A stretch of DNA of 30,460 nucleotides. Source: an uncultured Odoribacter sp. (lineage in GTDB: Bacteria; Bacteroidota; Bacteroidia; Bacteroidales; Marinifilaceae). The stretch is from contig CAJJNP010000017.1 in the NCBI GenBank assembly GCA_905193145.1, positions 1-30,460 on the forward strand, read 5' to 3'. The notes below the pieces were generated by a model, which was not told where the DNA came from, searched no databases, and saw nothing but the letters and a program-made list of their open reading frames with translations. Of this stretch, positions 24,642 to 30,460 are shown piece by piece. The first letter of the stretch is position 1. Each line of letters begins with the position of its first letter. A program made the position numbers and the translations under genes.

Positions 24642-25772
24642 ATGACATCGGACTCTGAATTTGACAGTATCAGGCCTTATTGTGGCAATGAAGTAAAAAC
24701 AGCTGCAATGCGTCTCTCTCAATCTCCTGAATTCCTAGAGTTGTTTTCAAAACTGCTCAAAATAGACAAAGACTTTGTGGTAAAAGGTCTTCAACAGATT
24801 TCTACGAGAGACCAGTTTCAAGTGAACTTCTTCGGTCCTGCCATTCAGGCATTAATGAAGATGACTACCGATGGCGTTACTGTCGAAGGACTCGAATTGG
24901 TAGATAAAAATACCTCCTACACATTCATGTCCAACCATCGGGACATTATTTTAGACTCAGCCATACTCAACGTACTGCTACGAGGATATGAAGCCAAATA
25001 TACACGACCGGCAATCGGAAGCAATCTTTTAATTAACGATTGGGTTACCGACTTTGTAAAACTGAATTCATGTTTTGTAATTGAACGAGACATTACAGTA
25101 CGCGAAATGCTGACCAGTTCATCTATCCGCTCAAAATATATCCGAGAAACAATCAATGAAAATCAGGATTCTATTTGGATTGCAGAAAAAGAAGGACGCA
25201 CCAAGAACGGAGATGATCGCACTCAACAAGCCCTTTTAAAAATGCTGAAGATGAGTGGTGTACCAAATTTTGCAGCAAACTTTAAAGAGTTACGTATCAT
25301 GCCGTTGGCTATCTCTTACGAATGGGAACCATGTGATGCCCTGAAAACACAGGAATTATACACCCGCACTGTCGGAGAATATATCAAAACTCCTGAAGAC
25401 GACATGAATAGTATGTTGACCGGATTAAGCAGTTATAAAGGACGTGTACACTTCCACATAGATAGATTGACCGATGCCGAATTAGATGAATTAAACAAAC
25501 TCCCGACAAATGGAGACAGAGTTGAAGCATTGGCCAACATCATTGATAATAAAATTCATCGCAACTTTAAATTGTGGCCCAATAATTATATTGCCTACGA
25601 TTTATTGCACTCTGTGAATAAATTTTCTGCTTTCTACACGCAAGAAGAAAAAGAAAAATTCATGCAAGTAATGACTCAGAAAATAGATAGATTAGAAGGT
25701 AATATTTCCATGCTTAACAATATTTATTTGGAAATATACGCAAATCCGGTCAAAAACAATTTGAAACTTTAA
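24642..25772 (+). CDS. 1-acyl-glycerol-3-phosphate acyltransferase-like protein
   Basis: This 376-residue protein has a PlsC-like core (about 75-260) with extensions on both ends. The catalytic His is His99 in FMSNHRDIILDSAI; the next motifs are SCFVIERDI and WIAEKEGRTKNGDD, equivalent to the EGTR phosphate-binding motif. Between His99 and Asp105 there are five residues, whereas the standard NHxxxxD has four. It has no obvious membrane helix. A role in glycerophospholipid synthesis or transfer of an acyl chain to another lipid is expected. It heads a likely four-gene operon ending in gltX. Exact acceptor unproven. Confidence 0.85.
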   Translation: MTSDSEFDSIRPYCGNEVKTAAMRLSQSPEFLELFSKLLKIDKDFVVKGLQQISTRDQFQVNFFGPAIQALMKMTTDGVTVEGLELVDKNTSYTFMSNHRDIILDSAILNVLLRGYEAKYTRPAIGSNLLINDWVTDFVKLNSCFVIERDITVREMLTSSSIRSKYIRETINENQDSIWIAEKEGRTKNGDDRTQQALLKMLKMSGVPNFAANFKELRIMPLAISYEWEPCDALKTQELYTRTVGEYIKTPEDDMNSMLTGLSSYKGRVHFHIDRLTDAELDELNKLPTNGDRVEALANIIDNKIHRNFKLWPNNYIAYDLLHSVNKFSAFYTQEEKEKFMQVMTQKIDRLEGNISMLNNIYLEIYANPVKNNLKL

Positions 25773-25781
25773 AAGCAGAAT

Positions 25782-25964
25782 ATGAAAATCATCCGATTAC
25801 TGATCATGCTGACGGCTTTCCTCATCATGGTTTCAAGCGCATTGATACTTTTTGCACCAAGCGATCTTAAAACTCCGGTGTACATCAATATTGCAGCTAT
25901 GGCATGTTTAGTAGCTGTTATTACTCTTTTAAATTTTCATAAACAAAAAGAAAACAAAGGGTAA
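25782..25964 (+). CDS. Small two-helix membrane protein of unknown function
   Basis: This 60-residue protein consists of two hydrophobic helices (about 4-24 and 33-52) joined by a short polar loop (APSDLKTP) and a Lys-rich tail (HKQKENKG). I do not recognise a named family. It starts 9 bp after the acyltransferase and its stop codon overlaps the next ATG by one base (TAATG), so it is clearly translated as part of this operon. A partner of the acyltransferase or of the following small protein is possible. Confidence 0.7.
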   Translation: MKIIRLLIMLTAFLIMVSSALILFAPSDLKTPVYINIAAMACLVAVITLLNFHKQKENKG

Positions 25965-26215
25965 TGTATCGAGTTAAACGCACTATTTACGTAGACAATC
26001 AAGCCATTGATGTCTGGTTTGGATTGGTAAGCAAAACCAAAAATGGGAAAAATGGCAAATATACGGTCTATATGCTGACGGATGACCCCAACAAACCACT
26101 TAACCATGCTGAGCCCATATTCAGTAATATCACTTCGAAAGAAACAGCTATCAAACGGGCGATTGAATATGCCAAAGATTTGTTTCACAACCTATTGGAA
26201 AATCAGAAATTGTAA
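25964..26215 (+). CDS. Small soluble protein of unknown function
   Basis: This 83-residue protein has no signal peptide or membrane helix. It reads as a few beta strands (RTIYVDNQAIDVWFGLV, GKYTVYMLTDD) followed by a C-terminal helix (KETAIKRAIEYAKDLFHNLLE). I do not recognise the family. Its start overlaps the stop of the small membrane protein, and gltX follows after 21 bp. A membrane-plus-soluble pair between a lipid acyltransferase and a tRNA synthetase is unexplained; the operon position is the main evidence that it is a real gene. Confidence 0.7.
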   Translation: MYRVKRTIYVDNQAIDVWFGLVSKTKNGKNGKYTVYMLTDDPNKPLNHAEPIFSNITSKETAIKRAIEYAKDLFHNLLENQKL

Positions 26216-26236
26216 TTACACATAAGAGATATAAAC

Positions 26237-27757
26237 ATGGAAAGAAAAGTCAGAGTAAGATTTGCACCCAGTCCTACCGGGGCATTACACTTAGGCGGCG
26301 TTAGAACAGCACTCTTCAACTATTTGTTTGCACGCCATCACGGAGGCGATTTCCTTTTGAGAATAGAAGATACTGACCAGACCAGATACGTTCCTGGAGC
26401 TGAAGAATATATCATCGAATCGTTAAAATGGTGTGGGCTCACCGTTGACGAGGGTGTCGGTGTTGGAGGCGAATATGGACCTTACCGACAAAGCGAACGC
26501 AAAGAAATGTACAGACAATATGCCCTCCAACTTGTCGAATCCGGAAATGCATACTACTCATTTGATACGGCAGAAGAGTTGGATGCATTACGAAAAGAAA
26601 GCGAAGGCAAAGGAGAAACCTTCATGTACAATGCAAAAAGCAGAGGAAGTTTAAAAAACTCTCTGAATTTGTCTAAAGAAGAAGTACAAAAATTATTGGA
26701 TGCAGGAACTCACTACGTAATTCGCTTTAAAATGCCCGAAAACGAGGATTTAAAGCTATATGACATCATCCGTGGAGAAGTACACTTCAACAGCTCATTA
26801 TTGGACGATAAAGTGCTTTATAAATCCGATGGCATGCCTACATACCATTTGGCAAATATCGTTGACGACCATCTGATGAAAATCAGCCACGTAATCCGCG
26901 GAGAAGAATGGCTGCCTTCACTTCCGCTCCATGTTTTATTATATAGAGCATTCGGTTGGGAAGACACCATGCCGGAATTTGCTCACCTGCCATTGATTCT
27001 TAAGCCGGTAGGAAACGGTAAATTAAGCAAACGCGATGGTAATAAAATGGGATTCCCGGTATTCCCGATGGAATTTACAGATCCTGCAACAGGAGAAAAG
27101 TGGCATGGATATAAAGAAGACGGATATTTTCCTGAAGCATTCATCAACATGTTGGCTCTCTTAGGATGGAATCCGGGAACAGAACAGGAAATCTTTAATC
27201 TAGAAGAACTTTGCCAACAATTCTCTTTGGATCGCGTCAAGAAATCAGGTGCAAAATTCGATCCGGAAAAGACCAAATGGTTCAACCATAAATATCTAAT
27301 TGCAAAATCAGATTCAGAGCTTTCTGAATTAGTCAAACCATATCTGGAAGCCGATGGATTGACTTTTGACAAAGCCAAAGTAGAACGTATCTGTGCATTG
27401 ATGAAAGAACGTTACAACTTTGTAGCCGATCTTTATGAAGATTGTAAATTCTTTTTTGTAGCACCTACAGAGTTCAATGAAAAAGACTCTAAAAAATATT
27501 GGAAAGAAGATACACCGGCCCTTATGAAAGAATTGCTGGACATCCTAAAGTCTATCGATGACTATTCATTTGCCAATACAGAAAAAATCATTTCTGCATG
27601 GATTACTGAAAAACAATTAGGCTTCGGTAAAGTCATGAATCCTTTCCGTGTTGCAATTATCGGTGCTGCCAAAGGACCTCATATGTTTGATGTCATCGAA
27701 ATAATCGGTAAAGAAGAAACCATACAACGTATGGAAAAAGCAATAGAAAGCATGTAA
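26237..27757 (+). CDS. gltX: Glutamate--tRNA ligase
   Basis: The 506-residue class I aminoacyl-tRNA synthetase charges tRNA-Glu. The nucleotide-binding HIGH-like motif is in [21 protein letters not shown] (residues 8-28) and the KMSKS-like motif is [11 protein letters not shown]. The Rossmann core is followed by the helical anticodon-binding domain. [20 protein letters not shown] closes the protein. It is the last gene of the acyltransferase operon and is followed 6 bp after its stop codon by a strong terminator. Confidence 0.97.
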   Translation: MERKVRVRFAPSPTGALHLGGVRTALFNYLFARHHGGDFLLRIEDTDQTRYVPGAEEYIIESLKWCGLTVDEGVGVGGEYGPYRQSERKEMYRQYALQLVESGNAYYSFDTAEELDALRKESEGKGETFMYNAKSRGSLKNSLNLSKEEVQKLLDAGTHYVIRFKMPENEDLKLYDIIRGEVHFNSSLLDDKVLYKSDGMPTYHLANIVDDHLMKISHVIRGEEWLPSLPLHVLLYRAFGWEDTMPEFAHLPLILKPVGNGKLSKRDGNKMGFPVFPMEFTDPATGEKWHGYKEDGYFPEAFINMLALLGWNPGTEQEIFNLEELCQQFSLDRVKKSGAKFDPEKTKWFNHKYLIAKSDSELSELVKPYLEADGLTFDKAKVERICALMKERYNFVADLYEDCKFFFVAPTEFNEKDSKKYWKEDTPALMKELLDILKSIDDYSFANTEKIISAWITEKQLGFGKVMNPFRVAIIGAAKGPHMFDVIEIIGKEETIQRMEKAIESM

Positions 27758-27763
27758 TAATAT

Positions 27764-27800
27764 AAAGCCGCAACATGAAAAATGTTGCGGCTTTAATTTA
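27764..27800 (+). terminator. Intrinsic terminator after gltX
   Basis: AAAGCCGCAACAT (27764-27776) and ATGTTGCGGCTTT (27782-27794) form a perfect 13-bp stem with a 5-nt loop, followed by AATTTA. Confidence 0.85.
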
Positions 27801-27826
27801 CCAACTTTAAATACTAAGGCGTACGA

Positions 27827-27889
27827 GCACTAAGTGCAGATGTAAGAGAATTGCCTGTGGCAACTAAGGAAGAACCGAAGTATGTTCGG
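27827..27889 (+). other. Intergenic stretch with three small hairpins in series
   Basis: The 138-bp gap between the gltX terminator and the first DUF3791 gene contains GCAC/GTGC (27827-27830 with 27834-27837), TTGCC/GGCAA (27851-27855 with 27859-27863) and CCGAA/TTCGG (27875-27879 with 27885-27889). A 26-codon frame with no start codon also runs here. I recognise no known RNA or gene; it could be a remnant or the leader of the DUF3791 operon. Confidence 0.3.
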
Positions 27890-27932
27890 GTGGATTAAAA
27901 TGGTCTTAGAATATATTTAGAGAGGTTTTGTT

Positions 27933-28148
27933 ATGAGTAAAAATATTATTGATTTTGTCACATACTGCATCGGCAATCTTGCGCGACGCTTAAATTTGAG
28001 TGCAGGCGAAGTGTATCGGAAGTTAAAGGATTCGGGAATCCTTAGTGAATATATTGTGCCAAGTTATGACATACTTCATACGTTTAGCAAGGACTATCTA
28101 ATGGAAGATCTCACCGAATATATGAGAGAGAAAGGAGTGTTGGCGTAA
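27933..28148 (+). CDS. DUF3791-family protein (first of the module)
   Basis: This 71-residue helical protein begins MSKNIIDFVTYCIGNLARRLN and ends YDILHTFSKDYLMEDLTEYM, matching the DUF3791 family as I know it. Members are small proteins found beside DUF3990 proteins in Bacteroidota and Firmicutes, an arrangement suggesting a toxin-antitoxin-like or effector-immunity pair; this function is not proven. Its TAA stop overlaps the ATG of the DUF3990 remnant (TAATG), the normal coupling of this module. The gene looks intact and starts at an ATG preceded by GAGAGG, an unusually good purine-rich site for this phylum. Confidence 0.8.
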   Translation: MSKNIIDFVTYCIGNLARRLNLSAGEVYRKLKDSGILSEYIVPSYDILHTFSKDYLMEDLTEYMREKGVLA

Positions 28149-28259
28149 TGGAAGTTTATCATGCATCTACTTGCATCATTAAGAAACCTGATACATTGCA
28201 TTCGTAGTCAAGCCGTATTAGACAATTGTTTAACTTTCAAACAGAGTATATCTTTATGA
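28148..28259 (+). pseudogene. Remnant of a DUF3990 gene (ADP-ribosyltransferase-like), interior deleted
   Basis: From ATG 28148 the frame reads MEVYHASTCIIKKPDTLHS and stops at 28205-28207; this matches the start of DUF3990 proteins (VYHAST followed by PD.. HSR). From 28206, in another frame, the sequence reads SQAVLDNCLTFKQSISL and stops at 28257-28259, resembling the C-terminus of the same family. About 100 or more middle codons, including any catalytic residues, are missing, and the junction is out of frame. The outer overlaps are kept: ATG on the stop of the first DUF3791 gene and TGA on the ATG of the second. DUF3990 is thought to belong to the ADP-ribosyltransferase superfamily. The product cannot be functional. 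Confidence 0.75.
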
Positions 28260-28483
28260 AACAACCTCATGACGAAGCTTACTATGCTATTCTAGAAGCT
28301 AAGTATTCTCGCATTATCTCGGAGATTAGCGAGATGCATGATGTTCCTATTGAACAGGCAATGGATATATTCTATACCTCAGAACTGCTACCTTTACTTG
28401 AAGACGGTGTGGCAGACCTGCATTGCAGAAGCAATAAATATCTTGCTGAAGAAATTTGGAGAGAATTCCAAGAAAAGCAATAG
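28256..28483 (+). CDS. DUF3791-like protein (second of the module)
   Basis: This 75-residue protein starts MKQPHDEAYYAILEAKYSR and contains MDIFYTSELLPLLEDGVADLHCRSNKYLAEEIW, the pattern of the second small protein in DUF3791-DUF3990-DUF3791 modules. The ATG at 28256 is preferred over an upstream TTG (28226) because it overlaps the stop codon of the DUF3990 remnant (ATGA), the usual coupling. It appears intact although its presumed partner is destroyed. Its 3' part lies antisense to the end of the lipoprotein frame on the minus strand. A regulatory or antitoxin role is inferred from context only. Confidence 0.75.
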   Translation: MKQPHDEAYYAILEAKYSRIISEISEMHDVPIEQAMDIFYTSELLPLLEDGVADLHCRSNKYLAEEIWREFQEKQ

Positions 28484-28964
28484 AAACTATATAATAAAAA
28501 AGGTAGCTTAAAGCTACCTTTCCTACGCCAGATACCGCACCATTTACCCTCTGACAGTCTTCCCTTACCGGAAAATTCTTTCGTAAAACCATATAGTAAT
28601 TTTCCGGTTTTATCAATCTAAGTTCATACTCAGAATCTGTTTTCAATTTCAAATTCTCATCATGGGTAACCCACAACATATATTCATATACATTCTCTGA
28701 TACACGGACATCTGCTCCACATGTAACACCCAAACATAAGGTATCTCCGCTAAGATATCGAGTTTTTATAAGACGAACATTCCCTTTCCCCAATGGAATA
28801 GTTACTCCATTAACCAACATTTCATTTATACTATTCCCCGGAACATCAATAAAAACAGAGTCTTTATAATAATCTCTCCATGCTTCTACACGTTGCACAG
28901 ATTTATTACAGGATAGAAATGCAATCATCACTACCATTAAACATATCCCCCCCAATAATTTCAT
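28347..28964 (-). CDS. Hypothetical lipoprotein, frame extended through a terminator
   Basis: From the ATG at 28964 (an alternative at 28982 adds six residues) the protein starts with a lipoprotein signal, MKLLGGICLMVVMIAFLSC, lipidated Cys19. The next roughly 135 residues look like a normal small beta-rich envelope protein of unknown family. The frame then runs through a hairpin with a T run (28499-28521) and 137 bp antisense to the second DUF3791-like gene, adding a hydrophobic, Cys-containing tail that looks unnatural. The true C-terminus was probably lost or shifted, perhaps when the DUF3791 module arrived. The first two-thirds are likely real; the end is doubtful. Confidence 0.55.
   Translation of the reverse strand: MKLLGGICLMVVMIAFLSCNKSVQRVEAWRDYYKDSVFIDVPGNSINEMLVNGVTIPLGKGNVRLIKTRYLSGDTLCLGVTCGADVRVSENVYEYMLWVTHDENLKLKTDSEYELRLIKPENYYMVLRKNFPVREDCQRVNGAVSGVGKVALSYLFYYIVSIAFLGILSKFLQQDIYCFCNAGLPHRLQVKVAVLRYRIYPLPVQ
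28499..28521 (-). terminator. Terminator between the DUF3791 module and the lipoprotein
   Basis: AAAGGTAGCT-like arms (28499-28508 with 28512-28521) form a 10-bp stem around a 3-nt loop. On the minus strand it is followed by TTTTATTATA, so it terminates the lipoprotein transcript; it may also act on the plus-strand DUF3791 operon, where the T run is short. Confidence 0.7.
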
Positions 28965-29125
28965 TATTTTATCTACCCGCATAATCTTTATATCTAATTA
29001 TTATACATAAACTCATTGGCAGAATTAAATTAGCACTTATTTAATTCCACCAACAAGTTTACCACTACAATAAATCAAGAACATATGAAACGAAAAGAAT
29101 CTTATGAATTAATTATTTACTGTAA

Positions 29126-30460
29126 TTAAAATCCATATCTCCTCTTATATTGGATACTTTTAATCTTACACAAACCTGTCCAGGTAGATTCTGGGATCGC
29201 CTCAATCAATATTTCATTCGGATTATTTACTACAGAATATTTTGTTAGCGTTCCGCCTGTTGAAGCCGGTAAAGCCGGATCATATGTTGCAACATAGAAA
29301 AAGTCTCCATTTGTTTGCAATGTCAAATCATAATATAGACTAGTTATTTTTTTATCTCCACAATCCACTATTAATTTCGACTTATTTGCCTGATAATCAT
29401 ATGCATATAATTTAGAATCTGTAGCGTAAATAATATAAGTTCTTGTTCCACTAGCTCCAAAGAAACGGGCATTTTCTAAGTCCGGACAATTATTCAATTC
29501 ATATTTTCTATTCTTCACTATATTGCTTGCACCACCCATCATATTCCTTACAATTTTATAACTATACAAGTAAAATTTATTGGATGAAGGGTCCTTCAAT
29601 ACTGTATAAGTATATCCATCTATATAGCGGCTATTAATAGTTGTCACATAATCCAAACCTGTTTTCCAAGCAAAAACACCTGCATCATTCTTGGTATCTA
29701 CCAATGAATCACAATAACCGTCTGTAGATCCATTTCCCGTTCCACCGATTCTTACAAATCGTTTATCAGTATTATTGTAAAGTACGAAAGACTGTTCCAA
29801 ATTCTTCTGATTAACTCCAATTTTATCTCCGATAGAGAAAAAATTATAATCACCTTTATAATGATTTGCCGGTTGCCCTAAAAATTCTCCCAAAATCAAC
29901 ATTCCAACATGAAAAGCCTTGCCATCTACTATCATAAGACGCTGATACCTACGAACTTGTTGTGCATCTTGCAATATGAACTTATCGGTAACAGAAGGAT
30001 CATAGAAAGAATATTTAAAATGTGTCGCCTCTCCTCCTAAAAATGTCTCTCTATCAATACGATACGTACCATCTTCTGTTCCTATATGGGTCATGTTCTT
30101 ATCATAATTATCTATGACCCACAAACATGTCGGTTTTTTCAATGGAGGCAAACCATTGTCATTCAGAATATTCTTCAATATAAGCGTATCTGTTCCGATT
30201 GAAATCATATCCATCTGAACATAACCTTCATCATTTTCTCCTAATAATAACCAACCTGCAGACTGTATGCTCTGTACAACAATTGATGTCGTTCTCAAAT
30301 ACTCTACAGAATTTACAGTATCTGTCACTTTATAATATAATCCATAGTCTTTTGCAGGTAAATCTACCGGATATACTAAATTTCTTTCTCTACCTGCATC
30401 TATCTCTGTATTGCCTCCAACACCGGAAGATATGATTTTCCACTCATAAACAAGATTCGT
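29126..30460 (-). CDS. PKD-like family lipoprotein of a SusC/SusD-type locus, 5' end outside the window
   Basis: The frame stays open to the window edge, so only the last 444 residues are seen; a GTG at 30328 is internal and not the start. The sequence opens inside an Ig/PKD-like domain (YEWKIISSGVGGN, KDYGLYYKVTD) and continues into a region beginning GWLLLGENDEGYVQMD, as in Bacteroidota PKD-like proteins encoded after SusC, SusD and DUF4843 genes. Such proteins are surface lipoproteins thought to bind nutrients, possibly peptides or glycans; the ligand is unknown. The SusC/D genes would be expected beyond the right edge, upstream of this gene on the minus strand. Confidence 0.75.
   Translation of the reverse strand, partial: TNLVYEWKIISSGVGGNTEIDAGRERNLVYPVDLPAKDYGLYYKVTDTVNSVEYLRTTSIVVQSIQSAGWLLLGENDEGYVQMDMISIGTDTLILKNILNDNGLPPLKKPTCLWVIDNYDKNMTHIGTEDGTYRIDRETFLGGEATHFKYSFYDPSVTDKFILQDAQQVRRYQRLMIVDGKAFHVGMLILGEFLGQPANHYKGDYNFFSIGDKIGVNQKNLEQSFVLYNNTDKRFVRIGGTGNGSTDGYCDSLVDTKNDAGVFAWKTGLDYVTTINSRYIDGYTYTVLKDPSSNKFYLYSYKIVRNMMGGASNIVKNRKYELNNCPDLENARFFGASGTRTYIIYATDSKLYAYDYQANKSKLIVDCGDKKITSLYYDLTLQTNGDFFYVATYDPALPASTGGTLTKYSVVNNPNEILIEAIPESTWTGLCKIKSIQYKRRYGF

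Noticed and set aside
26433..26654. 73-residue frame inside gltX
   Set aside because: It is an out-of-frame shadow of an intact glutamyl-tRNA synthetase.
27818..27898. Open 26-codon frame (GVRALSADVREL onwards) before the first DUF3791 gene, perhaps the tail of a lost gene
   Set aside because: It has a stop codon directly before it and no start codon, and I recognise no family; it may be chance. The hairpins in the same stretch are listed instead.
30199..30435. Plus-strand frame at the right edge
   Set aside because: It is antisense to the PKD-like lipoprotein frame, which remains open to the window edge and makes protein sense.
1..30460. CRISPR arrays, tRNA genes, insertion sequences, prophage or integrase genes
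   Set aside because: No regular spaced repeats, no tRNA-like cloverleaf and no transposase or integrase frames were found by reading both strands; a dedicated tRNA search was not run.

Overview
The window looks like chromosomal DNA from the Bacteroidales (Bacteroidota). Several upstream regions carry the -7 element TAnnTTTG typical of this phylum, and strong Shine-Dalgarno sequences are rare. The encoded families also fit: a PKD-like lipoprotein of SusC/SusD-type loci, DUF3791 proteins, and a GTG-started L13. The L13 sequence suggests something near Odoribacter/Butyricimonas rather than Bacteroides proper, but that is an impression, not a computed placement. Most of the window is core housekeeping DNA.

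Layout. Positions 1-4318 hold dtd (D-aminoacyl-tRNA deacylase), a MazG-like pyrophosphohydrolase and an RND/MMPL-type exporter on +, converging on deoC on -. Positions 4466-9055 hold mutS (+), a cyclophilin lipoprotein (-), a SPOR lipoprotein (+) and a PAP2-like membrane protein (-). Positions 9062-13301 are a minus-strand block read as hemW-like, asnS, rpoN. Positions 13502-16350 are a translation operon, rplM-rpsI-rpsB-tsf, with a strong promoter, a structured leader of about 180 nt and a clear terminator. A non-coding stretch (16351-16762) with competing hairpins follows.

Positions 16763-19677 hold an envelope glycosylation cassette: an ArnT-like GT-C transferase, a protein with two LAB_N repeats and a convergent GT2. 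A plausible division of work is that GT2 loads a sugar onto a polyprenyl phosphate, the small membrane protein helps move it, and the GT-C enzyme transfers it to lipid A or another acceptor outside. Positions 19900-24488 are a likely operon pyrH-dxs-crp-aminotransferase. Positions 24642-27757 are a second one: a lysophosphatidate acyltransferase-like protein, two small unknown proteins and gltX, ending at a clean terminator.

Positions 27795-30460 are accessory. They hold a DUF3791 / DUF3990 / DUF3791 module whose middle gene (an ADP-ribosyltransferase-like family) has lost its interior, leaving 19 N-terminal and 17 C-terminal codons still overlapping their neighbours. A minus-strand lipoprotein frame that runs through a terminator follows, then the C-terminal part of a PKD-like lipoprotein cut by the window edge.

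The points most worth a second look are the gutted DUF3990 module, the rplM leader, the structured intergenic region at 16401-16660, and the altered active-site motifs in the GT-C transferase and the acyltransferase.
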